The notes under the pieces: model-generated | Told to the model about the DNA's origin: nothing | The model's database searches: none | The model's input: only the letters and a program-made list of their open reading frames with translations | Part shown: one piece after another, positions 34,823 through 44,073 of the stretch | How positions within the stretch are numbered: position 1 is the stretch's first letter | Layout of the letters: each line of letters opens with the position of its first letter | Translations under genes and position numbers: made by a program | Source: Halomarina halobia | Lineage (GTDB): Archaea > Halobacteriota > Halobacteria > Halobacteriales > Haloarculaceae | DNA: 64,000 bases | Direction: 5' to 3' | Assembly: GCF_029338575.1 (NCBI RefSeq) | Contig: NZ_CP119993.1 | Span: forward strand, 992,001-1,056,000

Positions 34823-35422
34823 TCACATCAACCCGAGAATTCCCTGCGGTACCCGTAGTCCGAGGAACTGAACGAACAGTACGTAAATCGCGAGTAGGAG
34901 CGCGACGGTGACGCCGATGATGTATCGCCAGTCGTTCGTTCGCTCGGTCCCGGTCGCACGCATGAGTCCGATCATCGTGAGCGCCGACGCGAGGAAGAAT
35001 CCGACGAGATGGATCAACAGCAGGTAGCCAATCGCACCGATCGCAGTGAGAATCGGATTACGTAGCCGTGCGATCCGTTCGGTGACGGAGTCGTTGAGTT
35101 CACTTCCGTCGATGTCTCCTGCTAGGGTGCGGAGTTCGCGCTGTTCCTCCATCGTCGTTCGGAGATCACCGACTACGGCGGCGATCAAGGCGATGAGCAG
35201 GGCGCCAATCACCACGAACGGATAGACCAGGTTTTTGAGCGCGATACTACCGTACGTGTTCATCACATACAACGCCGCGAAGACGACGACAATGGCCGGG
35301 AAGAGCAGACGCTTGCCGAGTCGGTAGGCGAATCGACTGTGGTCGATGTCTGCGGTCGCGTCAGTTGAGTCGACGTCACCGCCGCGTCGTCCGAGTTCTG
35401 CGTTCTCCGGCACCTGTGTCAT
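34823..35422 (-). CDS. tctB: tripartite tricarboxylate transporter, small permease TctB
   Basis: 199 residues with four hydrophobic segments (LLFPAIVVVFAALYVMNTYG, VYPFV-like, the ILTAIGAIGYLLLIHLVGFF pair, and IIGVTVALLLAIYVLFVQFL). A charged cytoplasmic loop (RTTMEEQRELRTLAGDIDG) links helices 2 and 3. The ATG overlaps the TctC stop by 4 bases and the stop is one base before TctA, so the three are translationally coupled. TctB sequences are poorly conserved, so the call rests on topology and position. Confidence 0.88.
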   Translation of the reverse strand: MTQVPENAELGRRGGDVDSTDATADIDHSRFAYRLGKRLLFPAIVVVFAALYVMNTYGSIALKNLVYPFVVIGALLIALIAAVVGDLRTTMEEQRELRTLAGDIDGSELNDSVTERIARLRNPILTAIGAIGYLLLIHLVGFFLASALTMIGLMRATGTERTNDWRYIIGVTVALLLAIYVLFVQFLGLRVPQGILGLM

Positions 35423-36492
35423 TGATCGACCGCCTTCTCCATGAGATCGAGATATTCCTTCAGTTGGTTGTGCTTCTCCTCGTTCATCTGTGCCGTCTCC
35501 TCACCGCTATAGTAGGCCACTTGTGTGTCGATAGGCGGATTTTTCTCCTTCAAATCCTGGACGTACTGATCGCTCTTGATACTCTTTTCGAACGCGGTCC
35601 GTAGTTGCTCGATACGATCGGAATGCTGTTCTTCGACCTTTGCGCTTGTGAACCAGGCATATCGCACTTGGGGTGCCGACGGCGGAACCGCCGATTGATC
35701 GAACCCCAGGGCATCACTGAACGTCGGCGCGTCGTCGGTGAGCTGACCCCACTTGTTCTCGTCGGCGTGGACGGCAAGGACGCGAGTGGAGTCGGCTGTC
35801 CCCAGGCTGTTAAAGACGTTCGCGTGGACGAGGTCGACCTCTCGTTTGACGAGAGCTCCTCGTGACGCACTCCCGCCGTCGTAGGGGACAATATTGAACT
35901 TCGCCCCCGTCGCCTCCTGTAGGAGCGCTAATCCGAGAACGTTCTGGTTGTAGGGGCCGGAGGTGGACACTTTTAGTTCCCCTGGATTCTGCTTGGCGTA
36001 GTTGAAGACATCCTCGACGGTATCGAACCGGTCGTCGTTCTTGTGTGCGCGGAGCAGCCCAGGATCTTCGAGTAGGTTACCGATCCACGTGAAGTCACTC
36101 ATCGAGTACTCCGCGCCGCCGACTAGCATCGTGAAGTCGAACGCTGGAATGGAGGCAGCACCGATGGTACCACCGTCCGGCCGACCGTTGAGAACAGCCT
36201 GCGTCCCGATTTGTGTCCCTGCTCCTGGTTTGTACTCGGGTTTGATCTTCACGCCGAGGTTCTCCTCGAAGTACGGTTGAATCTGTCGTGTACTTCGGTC
36301 GACACCGCCGCCCGCTCCAAACGGAACGATAAACGTGACCGGGTCAATACCGTACCCTGAGCCTCCGGTGTTGTTGCTCTCGCTGCCGATACTGACGTCC
36401 TCTGTGCAGCCTGCTATGGCCGCAGTTGCTGCAACCCCAATGCTCTTCAGAAAGGTGCGTCGATTACTGGCCGAAAGGGAGTATCCTACCAT
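35419..36492 (-). CDS. tctC: TctC solute-binding lipoprotein with Tat signal
   Basis: 357 residues. N-terminal Tat motif S-N-R-R-T-F-L-K, hydrophobic stretch and lipobox-like I-A-G-C, the usual haloarchaeal route for lipid-anchored binding proteins. The mature part has the TctC/Bug pattern: FIVPFGAGGGVDRSTRQIQP, then GTQIGTQAVLNGRPDGGTIG, and VSTSGPYNQNVLGLALLQEA. It binds an organic acid outside the cell for TctAB. A TATA-like CCTTTAAATAATGG (36540-36527, minus strand) lies about 40 bases before the start. First gene of the operon. Confidence 0.93.
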   Translation of the reverse strand: MVGYSLSASNRRTFLKSIGVAATAAIAGCTEDVSIGSESNNTGGSGYGIDPVTFIVPFGAGGGVDRSTRQIQPYFEENLGVKIKPEYKPGAGTQIGTQAVLNGRPDGGTIGAASIPAFDFTMLVGGAEYSMSDFTWIGNLLEDPGLLRAHKNDDRFDTVEDVFNYAKQNPGELKVSTSGPYNQNVLGLALLQEATGAKFNIVPYDGGSASRGALVKREVDLVHANVFNSLGTADSTRVLAVHADENKWGQLTDDAPTFSDALGFDQSAVPPSAPQVRYAWFTSAKVEEQHSDRIEQLRTAFEKSIKSDQYVQDLKEKNPPIDTQVAYYSGEETAQMNEEKHNQLKEYLDLMEKAVDQ

Positions 36493-36702
36493 ATGGCACC
36501 ACCACTCATACCTACATTCTCACACCATTATTTAAAGGTTGTTTATAACATTCCGGATAACTATTCTGCAAAACCATGTCGGTGCTTTCGGAGGAGGAAT
36601 GTTGAAATAGCCCGTGCACGATCTATTTCATTACCTCGAATGAGAGCCGTTCGCGGAATAGCTATAGACCTACAACCACCGAGCACTCCTCACTAAGTTC
36701 AT

Positions 36703-37965
36703 ATGATGGGTCGTATAAACCAGTCCCGTTTCCTCCGACGATATGGATTGCTCCTCGTCGTCTCTCTTATTTGGTTTCTCATCCTGTTCCTTCGTCAGTC
36801 GTTTCCACCGTTATTCGGGGCCTTCAAGCAGGAGTTCGGGGTTTCAAACACGGAAACCGGGTTCCTCTTCTCGGCGTTGATGTTCACGTACTCTGTAATG
36901 CAGTTTCCCTCCGGTATCCTCTCCGATCAGGTTGGATCCCACCAAGTGATCCTTCTCGGAATACTGATCGTCTCTGTTGGAGCATTCGTTTTCGCGGTAT
37001 CCCCGACGTTTACCCTTCTCGCTGTGGCAGCGGTCATCATCGGCGCTGGTTCAGGGATGCACAAGACGGTCGTCATCGGTCTGATCTCCCTTCGCTACCC
37101 CGAACAGCGGGGATCGGCACTCGGAACGCTCGACACCATCGGTCAATTCGGGGGAGTCGCGGCACCGGCTACGATCGTCCTCCTCCAACAACTCTCTGTC
37201 CCCTGGAGTGGTTTGTTCATCATTTCGGGGGGTGTCGGCATCGCACTCGCCTTTCTCGTGTACGTTTCGGACCAGCAATCGGCGGATCACCAGCAGACCG
37301 ACACGGCATCGGTAGACGAACCCGCTGATACTACTGATGACGAGGGGCAGATAAGGGAGGTAGAGACGATAGAATATCTACACCTCCTCGGTGACGCTCA
37401 CCTGCTCCTGTTCGTCATCGTCATTTCAATGACTACATTCATTTGGAACGCTATCTCGGCATTCTTGCCGCTCTATCTGATGACGTCGAAGGGACTCGAT
37501 GCAGCTACGGCCGGGCTTACGTACAGCGTGTTTTTCCTAGTGAGTTTTAGTCAACTCGTGACCGGGCGTCTCAGTGATCGTGCAGACCGTCTACTGCTTT
37601 CGGCGGCGCTGTTGATGATCGGTACGCTCACACTCGGTGCACTCCTCGGGGCCACCTCAACGACCGTGATCATCGGTCTGGTCGCAGTGCTCGGGCTGAG
37701 TTTCCACGGATTCCGCCCCGTCCGCGACTCCTACCTCACTCATATAATCCCGGACGCTATCGTCGGAGGGTCACTCGGCATCGTCAGGACCATCATGACC
37801 GGGATGGGGAGCACTGGTCCGGTCGTAGTCGGCTATCTCTCCGACGCGTTCGGGTTCGTTACCGCGCTCACTGTTCTGACCGGTCTCTTGGGAGCCTGTC
37901 TGCTCATGTTGCTCTCGTTGAAGCTCCTCCAACAACTGGCGGCTCCATCACTCGTAAGGACGTAG
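36703..37965 (+). CDS. MFS transporter
   Basis: 420 residues (ATG at 36703 or 36706). Twelve hydrophobic segments with MFS signatures GILSDQVGSHQVILLG in the first half and GRLSDRADRLLLSAALL in the second, separated by an acidic loop (ADTTDDEGQIREVE). It is transcribed divergently from the tctCBA operon across about 210 bases and convergently with the Rieske gene. Probably a second carrier for the pathway, importing an organic acid or exporting a product. Substrate not inferable. Confidence 0.87.
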   Translation: MMGRINQSRFLRRYGLLLVVSLIWFLILFLRQSFPPLFGAFKQEFGVSNTETGFLFSALMFTYSVMQFPSGILSDQVGSHQVILLGILIVSVGAFVFAVSPTFTLLAVAAVIIGAGSGMHKTVVIGLISLRYPEQRGSALGTLDTIGQFGGVAAPATIVLLQQLSVPWSGLFIISGGVGIALAFLVYVSDQQSADHQQTDTASVDEPADTTDDEGQIREVETIEYLHLLGDAHLLLFVIVISMTTFIWNAISAFLPLYLMTSKGLDAATAGLTYSVFFLVSFSQLVTGRLSDRADRLLLSAALLMIGTLTLGALLGATSTTVIIGLVAVLGLSFHGFRPVRDSYLTHIIPDAIVGGSLGIVRTIMTGMGSTGPVVVGYLSDAFGFVTALTVLTGLLGACLLMLLSLKLLQQLAAPSLVRT

Positions 37966-38001
37966 AGGAGGGTTTCGGCGCGCCAACTCAGCACACAGCG
38001 T

Positions 38002-38367
38002 CTATACGGAAACGATGATATCCCCGTCCTGAACCGTCACGGAGTATTCCGGGAGCTTGACTTGCTGACGAGAGAGACACTCACCGGTTGTGATGTCGTA
38101 CTCCCACCCGTGCCATGGACAGTTGAGTATCTGTCCCTCCTTCGTATAGCAGAGTGTAGTTTCGAGATTCTCGCGATCGAACGTGGCTTCGGTGGTACCG
38201 GTGATGGCTCCCTCACAGACGGGCCCGGCCTGATGTGGACACCAGTTTGTGTACGCTCGGTACTCTCCATCGATGTTGAACACGCAGATCTCTCGCCCCT
38301 CAAGTTGCGTTACGATACGTTCACCCTCACTGATCTCGGTGGTCCGCGCGACGACGTAGTCGGTCAT
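38002..38367 (-). CDS. Rieske-type [2Fe-2S] ferredoxin
   Basis: 121 residues. Both Rieske ligand motifs are present, N-W-C-P-H-Q and L-N-C-P-W-H-G-W-E, with about 40 residues between them, as in ferredoxin components of Rieske oxygenases. The ATG overlaps the stop of the amidohydrolase gene by 4 bases. No oxygenase alpha subunit or reductase is encoded nearby, so its electron partner must be elsewhere, or it serves a different enzyme. Confidence 0.92.
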   Translation of the reverse strand: MTDYVVARTTEISEGERIVTQLEGREICVFNIDGEYRAYTNWCPHQAGPVCEGAITGTTEATFDRENLETTLCYTKEGQILNCPWHGWEYDITTGECLSRQQVKLPEYSVTVQDGDIIVSV

Positions 38368-39440
38368 AGACGCAGTCCGAACGCCTCCGCCGCGTTTTTG
38401 TAGAGCACCTTCTCACGTTCCTCCGCGGTGAAGTAAGCGCGGAGATGTTTGTCAAGCGCTTCCGGGTGGTCGAAGTCCCAATGCGGATAGTCGGTGGCGA
38501 ATGCGAGGGAGTCAGCTCCGACGATCTCGATGAGCTGCTGCATATGCTTCGGATCGTTCGACTCTCCGATGGGCTGGCTCGCGAAGTAGAACTCCCGAAT
38601 ATACTCTTCAGGACTCTTCTCCAGCAGCGGCGCTTCGCTGCGTCGGATCGAATACTCCTTGTTGAGTCGGAACATCATCATCGGAATCCAGCCGATACCT
38701 GCCTCGAGGAACGTGAAGTTGAGATCCGGGAACTTCACTGGAGTTCCATTGACGATGAGGCTGGTGAGGGTCATCATCTGGCTCCAGGTATGAGCTGCGG
38801 TGTGAACCTCGATGAATTTCTCGAACGCCTGATTCTGTCGGGGAAACTCGAACATGAAGGCGCCACCGCTACCGTGGTACCCGATGTGCAGGTCATTGTC
38901 TTCGGCCGCCTCGTAGATTACGTCGTAGCTGGGATCACCGAGCGGCGGGTTCGGCCCCGTCGTCGCGATATACGCACCGACGATCTGCTTTTCGTCACCG
39001 AGTCGATCGAGTTCCTCCGCGGCCTTCTCAGGATCCTGAGTGGCTAGCGAGGCAAGGCCGTAGAAGTGGTCGTACTCGTCGAGATACTGGTCCAAGAGGA
39101 AGTCGTTGTAGGCCGACTGCAGGTGGACTGCCAGATCCGTCTGTGGGAGGCGGGTCAGCTTTGACGTGGCGTTGAGAATTGGATGATCGATACCGAATTC
39201 CTCACAGAGGGTCTCTTGGACATCCTCCGGACTCTTGACCGAGTAGTGTTCGATCTTTCCCCGGAGATTGCGATCCCATCCGCTCGATGGAAGCGGCGAG
39301 TACCCCTCGTTTACCATGTGACTTCGGAACGGCTCGTCGGTATACTCTGCCACCTCCTTCGGTGAGATGGATAGATGGACGTCCGTATCGACGATGGTTG
39401 TCTCCTCTAACAACTTCGACTGTTGTGACTGGGCTGCCAT
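38364..39440 (-). CDS. amidohydrolase-family enzyme (ACMSD/decarboxylase-like)
   Basis: 358 residues. Metal-binding pattern of the ACMSD-type amidohydrolases: D20-V-H22 early, H189 in IGYHG, and D317 in ATDYPHWD, with TFLEAGIGW and the C-terminal NAAEAFGL typical of the family. Members hydrolyse or decarboxylate carboxylated ring-cleavage products (for example 2-amino-3-carboxymuconate semialdehyde or 2-hydroxy-benzoate types). It overlaps the Rieske gene and follows the enolase-superfamily gene by 70 bases on the same strand. Family is firm; reaction is not. Confidence 0.87.
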   Translation of the reverse strand: MAAQSQQSKLLEETTIVDTDVHLSISPKEVAEYTDEPFRSHMVNEGYSPLPSSGWDRNLRGKIEHYSVKSPEDVQETLCEEFGIDHPILNATSKLTRLPQTDLAVHLQSAYNDFLLDQYLDEYDHFYGLASLATQDPEKAAEELDRLGDEKQIVGAYIATTGPNPPLGDPSYDVIYEAAEDNDLHIGYHGSGGAFMFEFPRQNQAFEKFIEVHTAAHTWSQMMTLTSLIVNGTPVKFPDLNFTFLEAGIGWIPMMMFRLNKEYSIRRSEAPLLEKSPEEYIREFYFASQPIGESNDPKHMQQLIEIVGADSLAFATDYPHWDFDHPEALDKHLRAYFTAEEREKVLYKNAAEAFGLRL

Positions 39441-39510
39441 GTGCTACAGTCCCCGGTATATCGGCATAAAATTTTTGTCGGGTTTGGAACTATTTCGGTG
39501 AATATCCCCG

Positions 39511-40626
39511 TTAGCCGGCCGTGATGTCTATCCGTTCCTCTACAAATTCGGAAAGTCGATCTTCGCGGAGTTCGACCCCGTGACCTGGGCTATCACCGAC
39601 GCTCGCGCTTCCGTCGGTGACCGTCACAGCCTGATTGAAGGGTTCATCGGCCATTTTCAGCATGCCCACATTTTCGACGGGTCGAAATACGTCGTCATGG
39701 GATGCAGTGAGTTGGAGTTCGGCGCTGGTCGCCGGCATGAGGCCAAATCCATGACCGACGACACAAGAGATACCAGCAGTTGCAGCGAGATCCAGGGCGC
39801 GATGGGTCGTCTGCAGTCCTCCCAATCGCAGGGTCTTCACTTTCAGTCGGTCCGCAGCCTTCCGGTCGATAACCTCCTTAATCTCCCGTAGACCGAGGAG
39901 ACATTCATCAGCCATGATCGGAATACTCGTCGCCTGCGTCACTGCCTCCAGTCCGTCTATATCATCAAGCGGAACCGGCTGCTCGAGGTGAGCGAGATCG
40001 AGTGGTTCTAGTGCCTGCGCGACCTCGATGGCAGTCTCGACGTCGTAGGCACCATTAACGTCGGCTCGTATCTGCATCTCGTCTACGACTGCGTCATGGA
40101 CGACTTCAACTCGCTGAATATCACGGTCAGCGTCACCATCTAGTTTCAACTTCAACGATTGGAAACCTCGGTCACGCCATCGTTTGGCTTCCGCTACCAT
40201 CCTTTCCGGTATATCGACTCCGATCCACGCGTTCAATGGTTCTGACGCGCGGCGTCGGCCGCCGAAGAAATCAGCTATGGACCGATGTTCGGCACGGCAA
40301 TAGAGATCGAGATACGCCATCTCGACAGCACATCGCGCGTTTTCACATCCATCGAGCCGGTCAAGAACTCTGGTAGCCTCGTTCGGATCGTCCGGCGACG
40401 CGCGGATAAATGTGGGGAGATACTGGCTCAACACCTTCTGAATCTCGTCGGGTGTCTGTCGAGAGTATCCGGGCGATGGATCCGCCGTACCGATACCCCG
40501 ACGCCCGTCGACGGTCTCGAGGACGACTAGAACTGCATCCATGAGCGAGAAGTCATGCACTGAGGCACGATACGAACCTCGCATTGGAACGTGTAGACGA
40601 TAGAGCGTTGCCCTGTGTATCTTCAT
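39511..40626 (-). CDS. mandelate racemase/muconate lactonizing enzyme-family protein
   Basis: 371 residues of the enolase superfamily. N-terminal capping domain, then a barrel with the base motif K159-L-K161, metal ligands D189 (in ADVNG), E215 (LEQPV) and D240 (ADEC), and the opposite base K264. The Lys-Lys arrangement is that of the muconate lactonizing/dipeptide epimerase branch rather than mandelate racemase. Such enzymes abstract a proton next to a carboxylate. With the neighbouring amidohydrolase and Tct transporter it suggests degradation of an organic acid. First gene of a three-gene minus-strand run. Confidence 0.9.
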   Translation of the reverse strand: MKIHRATLYRLHVPMRGSYRASVHDFSLMDAVLVVLETVDGRRGIGTADPSPGYSRQTPDEIQKVLSQYLPTFIRASPDDPNEATRVLDRLDGCENARCAVEMAYLDLYCRAEHRSIADFFGGRRRASEPLNAWIGVDIPERMVAEAKRWRDRGFQSLKLKLDGDADRDIQRVEVVHDAVVDEMQIRADVNGAYDVETAIEVAQALEPLDLAHLEQPVPLDDIDGLEAVTQATSIPIMADECLLGLREIKEVIDRKAADRLKVKTLRLGGLQTTHRALDLAATAGISCVVGHGFGLMPATSAELQLTASHDDVFRPVENVGMLKMADEPFNQAVTVTDGSASVGDSPGHGVELREDRLSEFVEERIDITAG

Positions 40627-40923
40627 GATTAGTGGTTTGTTGGAGGACCGAGTCCGTCAGTTCCCTCTCTAGGGCGGCTTCCACGAAAGCAGATTTCGAG
40701 GAGATATAAAAATCTTGCGCACAGAGGGGAAGGAACTCGTGTACTGCATTAGTGAGCGGCGAACAAACTCGATAGCTGACCGCGATGGCCGTCACGTATC
40801 CATCGATAGGATCTCGACAGAGGGAAATACATTAGAATAATAAATATATCTGTGAGGTCGACGAGAAGGGCACCAGCGATCGTCACGTCTTAGTCCGCCG
40901 AGGGTAAACTACAATAGAAGAAT

Positions 40924-41262
40924 ATGACTTCACACCACTCGGAACCGCTTCCAGATTGGTGGGTCGAGAACAAGCGTATCAAGGAAGAGCTCGATCTACC
41001 TGACTACCGGCCCCCTCGGTTCCTTGATGATGTATATGTCCATGAAAGGGTCTCTACCCTTGAAGACATGTATGACGTGACGATACGATTTCGCGGCATC
41101 GACACCCGATACCCGGATGATTGGACAGTCTTTGCCGACGACACACCCCTCTTCGAGGTGGGTCGGCGGCGTGACGTTAACGGAAACACGGTCTATCAAC
41201 TCTCCGTAAAGCAGTTCGAAGAGCGTTTTGTGGAGGAGATGGATACCATTGAGGATGAGTAG
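40924..41262 (+). CDS. small haloarchaeal protein of unknown function
   Basis: 112 residues, acidic. PLPDWWVENKRIKEELDLPD, then RPPRFLDDVYVHERVSTLED, a beta-rich core with DVTIRFRGIDTRYPDDWTVF and FEVGRRRDVNGNTVYQLSVK, and an acidic C-terminal helix. I recall similar single-domain proteins in haloarchaeal chromosomes, without function. The intact frame and typical composition support a real gene. It lies alone between the enolase-superfamily gene and an IclR gene. Confidence 0.65.
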   Translation: MTSHHSEPLPDWWVENKRIKEELDLPDYRPPRFLDDVYVHERVSTLEDMYDVTIRFRGIDTRYPDDWTVFADDTPLFEVGRRRDVNGNTVYQLSVKQFEERFVEEMDTIEDE

Positions 41263-41521
41263 TGAGTTCGACTCTCTATTTCATTTGTTCCTTAGCCACG
41301 CTATCAGCGTTTCTGATCACCTATCTCTATCATTCGACGATGGTAAACGCTCTATTTCTCGCCGCTGGCCAAGTATTCCAGTAAAAGCTCTACTGCCGAC
41401 CGTAATAGAGGGAGAACTTCCAGATGTACGATTCGAACTACATCATCTATTCCCCATCGGTGAACGAAGTTGGATGCATGACATCCATACTGGTGTTATG
41501 GCTCCTTTGATTTGACGACGG

Positions 41522-42295
41522 CTACTGGCTACTTCGGAGTTCTAACTCGATCTCGTTGATGACCCCCAATAATTGATTACGGATCTCTGTCTCTCGTTGT
41601 TGCTCCTTGATGCGAAAGGTCGGTCCCGAGACGCTCAGCGCGCCCAACACGCTACGAGGAGCGGTTATCGCGGCACCGATCGCCCATAGTCCCTCAATTC
41701 GCTCTTCTCGATTGGTCGCATAACCCTGCTCACGGATGGTGGCTAGTTCTTCAAAGAGTTGGTCACGAGACGTCAACGTCTGTTCTGTCATGGATTTCAG
41801 ATCCCACTGGTCAATGATACGTTCGACCTGGTCGTCTGGGTATCGCGCGAGAATCGCTTTGCCTGCTGCCGAGGTGTGCAGGTACCGAGGTTCACCGATT
41901 CGACTCGCCGTCTGGATGCTACGACTTCCGCGGGCTCGGTAGACGTAGATTCCCCGTCCCTGCTCTTCAATCATGAGTTGTGTCCGCTCATTGGTTTCTT
42001 TTGCCAGTCGTTCCATCTTCGGCTTAGCAATATCGTATAAAACGTGCCGTTCTCGTGCGCCGGTTCCGAGGTTGAGAAACAGGAGTCCAACGTAGTAGAT
42101 ATCACCTTCCTGGACCACGTAGCCCCGATTTCGGAGAGTGGCAAGGTGGCTATGGATCGTACTTTTCGGCATCCCGAGTGACTTCGATAGTTCGGCAATC
42201 CGAGCACCGTCGACTTCGTGCAGATGTTCGACGATATCGAATGCTGTATCGAGTGATTTGATCGTTTTCCCTGGCGTGTTTCGGTTTGGATCCAT
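41522..42295 (-). CDS. IclR-family transcriptional regulator
   Basis: 257 residues. N-terminal winged helix (SLDTAFDIVEHLHEVDGARI, SKSLGMPKSTIHSHLATLRN) and C-terminal IclR effector domain (YLHTSAAGKAILARYPDDQ, GYATNREERIEGLWAIGAAI, ALSVSGPTFRI). IclR proteins sense pathway intermediates, often aromatic or short organic acids. A TATA box GTTAAATATAC (minus strand, 42327-42317) lies about 27 bases before the ATG, so the transcript is leaderless. Most likely the regulator of the tct/enolase/amidohydrolase module to its left. Confidence 0.92.
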   Translation of the reverse strand: MDPNRNTPGKTIKSLDTAFDIVEHLHEVDGARIAELSKSLGMPKSTIHSHLATLRNRGYVVQEGDIYYVGLLFLNLGTGARERHVLYDIAKPKMERLAKETNERTQLMIEEQGRGIYVYRARGSRSIQTASRIGEPRYLHTSAAGKAILARYPDDQVERIIDQWDLKSMTEQTLTSRDQLFEELATIREQGYATNREERIEGLWAIGAAITAPRSVLGALSVSGPTFRIKEQQRETEIRNQLLGVINEIELELRSSQ

Positions 42296-42544
42296 ATTCA
42301 GTGTCCATACACCGAGTATATTTAACGTTCACTGATGGGGAATACGAATCGATACTCCACCGTGTCATAACGGAGGCCATCTCCGGACCTAGCTAGCATC
42401 TATCACCTACCGCTTCGAGTATATCGACTATACGTTGACGAATGTACGAACGAACTCGAAAAGTGACTGTGAAGTGTTTTTTGTGTTTTACTGGCACGTA
42501 TAGTAGCTATTAGAATTATTTACTCGTAAGTGTTGCAGTAGGAG

Positions 42545-42735
42545 GTGGAGCACCTTGACAAGCTCTCTATCGAAGAGTTGCAAGATGCTCTAAACAAGGT
42601 AGACGGAAAGAAGCCGACATAACGACTGTTGGCAGCAATCGCGTACAAGAACGGTATCACACAGACCGAGCGAGCCGAGTGGTACGACGTTCAGCGGCGG
42701 ACAATCTACAGTTGGCTCGAGCGACTCAAGATTGA
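42545..42735 (+). pseudogene. IS630-type transposase N-terminal remnant
   Basis: From a GTG preceded by AGGAGG: VEHLDKLSIEELQDALNKVD, G-K-K-P-T, an in-frame TAA at 42620-42622 (CAA in intact copies as I recall), then RLLAAIAYKNGITQTERAEW and YDVQRRTIYSWLERL. This is the helix-turn-helix start of haloarchaeal IS630-family transposases. The catalytic domain is absent: after about 42735 the similarity stops. A dead fragment. Confidence 0.75.
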
Positions 42736-42740
42736 GTTGC

Positions 42741-43389
42741 GCGCCGCGGGGTCGCCGCGCGCACGCGGTCTTCGGTCGAATCGAAGTTCGACCCGCTCGG
42801 ACGTGCCCGCTCGACGGGGGTATGGGAGGGCGATGATCGCTTTTTCGGTCGATTCGAGGAGCACGCTACCGCCGAGCGCGAAACAGTTCGTTCCCACCTA
42901 CGCGATCATTCCGACAAGGCGGGGTCGTCGTCCCGACCGTGCCCTATATCTCCGAATCTCGGCCGTCACGATCGCCAGGTCCGCGACGACCTCACGCCCG
43001 CGAGACTCGCCGGAACTCGATCCGGTCGGAACGGACCGGAGACGGCTCCGGAAGGCTCCTGGCACCGGTCGGTAGGGTCGCTCGACGAACTCGACGCAGT
43101 GTCGATGGCGCTCCTGAACGACTCTCGATCCAGAAATGAGTGTTTATTTTTGATTGATACGACAGACAGGGTGGATCGACGGAGCCGCTCGTAAGATTCG
43201 TCCGGATCAGAAAAGAACAGTTCTACCGAGTCTCTGTCCATCAACGGCAGCTAACGGACTCGTCGCTACTGGAAGTTACGACTGGTGGGAATGAGCGCCG
43301 ACCTGAACGAGTGATGCCTCGTCCATGCCGCCAGTCCACCTCCGGCACTCCAGCCACCGGCACCGCCTCGTTCGACGCAGTCGAGGTCG
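42741..43389. other. non-coding stretch with direct-repeat copy A
   Basis: No gene recognised. The sequence after the transposase remnant shows only arginine/serine-rich open frames. It contains copy A of a 119-base repeat (43177-43295). Confidence 0.5.
43177..43295 (+). repeat. 119-base imperfect direct repeat, copy A
   Basis: Aligns without gaps to 45317-45435; by hand I count 93 identities in 119. Conserved blocks include GCAGCTAACG and TACTGG-AGTTAC. On the minus strand both copies translate to a similar short peptide (DRDSVELFFSDPDESYERLR in A), so they may derive from a former gene end. The pair flanks the MocA and XdhC genes. Confidence 0.75.
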
Positions 43390-44058
43390 CTACCGGCCGG
43401 TAGCGATGGACTCGAGGTCGGCAGGCGTGTCCACGTCCCGGCGGACGTACGGATCACCCGTCTCCACGAGTATCGATCGATCGCCCTCGAGGAGGAGCCG
43501 TCGTCCTCCCACGTCTCCGCGGATGGTGGTCAAGTCCGAGAAATACCGCTCGTCGAACACCACCGGATTGCCTCGTCGTCCCTCGTAGCCAGCCGCGAGG
43601 ACGTCACCGATCCCGACGCGGTAGGCACGGACGAGGGTGCGGATCGACTCGACGGCCACCAACGGCATGTCCCCCAGCGCGATGAGCGCCGCATCTGCCC
43701 GATCACGGACGGCCTCGATCCCCGTCGCGACTGACGTCGCCTGTCCCGCTTCGTAGTCCGCGTTATATACGGTCCCTACCTTGACGTCGCCGAGCGCGGT
43801 CTCGACCCGGTCGGCCTCGTGACCGAGCACGACCACCAGCGGCGAGAGGCCGCCCCGGTCGACCGTCCGAACGGTGCGTTCCACCACCGGCGTCCCGTCG
43901 AGGGACGCCAAGAGTTTGTTCTCCGGGCCGAAGCGGCTTCCGGTTCCGGCCGCTAGCACCACTCCTGCGACGGATCCCTGCCGGACCGGTTCGCGGTCGT
44001 TGACATCCGTCCGGTCCACGACCGGCAATCGCCCGCCGTCATCGTTTCCGTCCGTCAT
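43390..44058 (-). CDS. MocA-type molybdenum cofactor nucleotidyltransferase
   Basis: 222 residues of the NTP-transferase_3/MobA-like fold: GVVLAAGTGSRFGPENKLLA as the nucleotide-binding loop, VVVLGHEADRVETAL, the metal-binding A-L-I-A-L-G-D-M-P-L, and GRRGNPVVFDERYF. MocA-type enzymes add CMP to molybdopterin for xanthine-dehydrogenase-family enzymes. This fits the XdhC gene directly upstream (16 bases) and the molybdenum hydroxylase genes further right. The first 30 residues are a polar extension. Confidence 0.9.
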   Translation of the reverse strand: MTDGNDDGGRLPVVDRTDVNDREPVRQGSVAGVVLAAGTGSRFGPENKLLASLDGTPVVERTVRTVDRGGLSPLVVVLGHEADRVETALGDVKVGTVYNADYEAGQATSVATGIEAVRDRADAALIALGDMPLVAVESIRTLVRAYRVGIGDVLAAGYEGRRGNPVVFDERYFSDLTTIRGDVGGRRLLLEGDRSILVETGDPYVRRDVDTPADLESIATGR

Positions 44059-44073
44059 GATCCGCGACCCACC

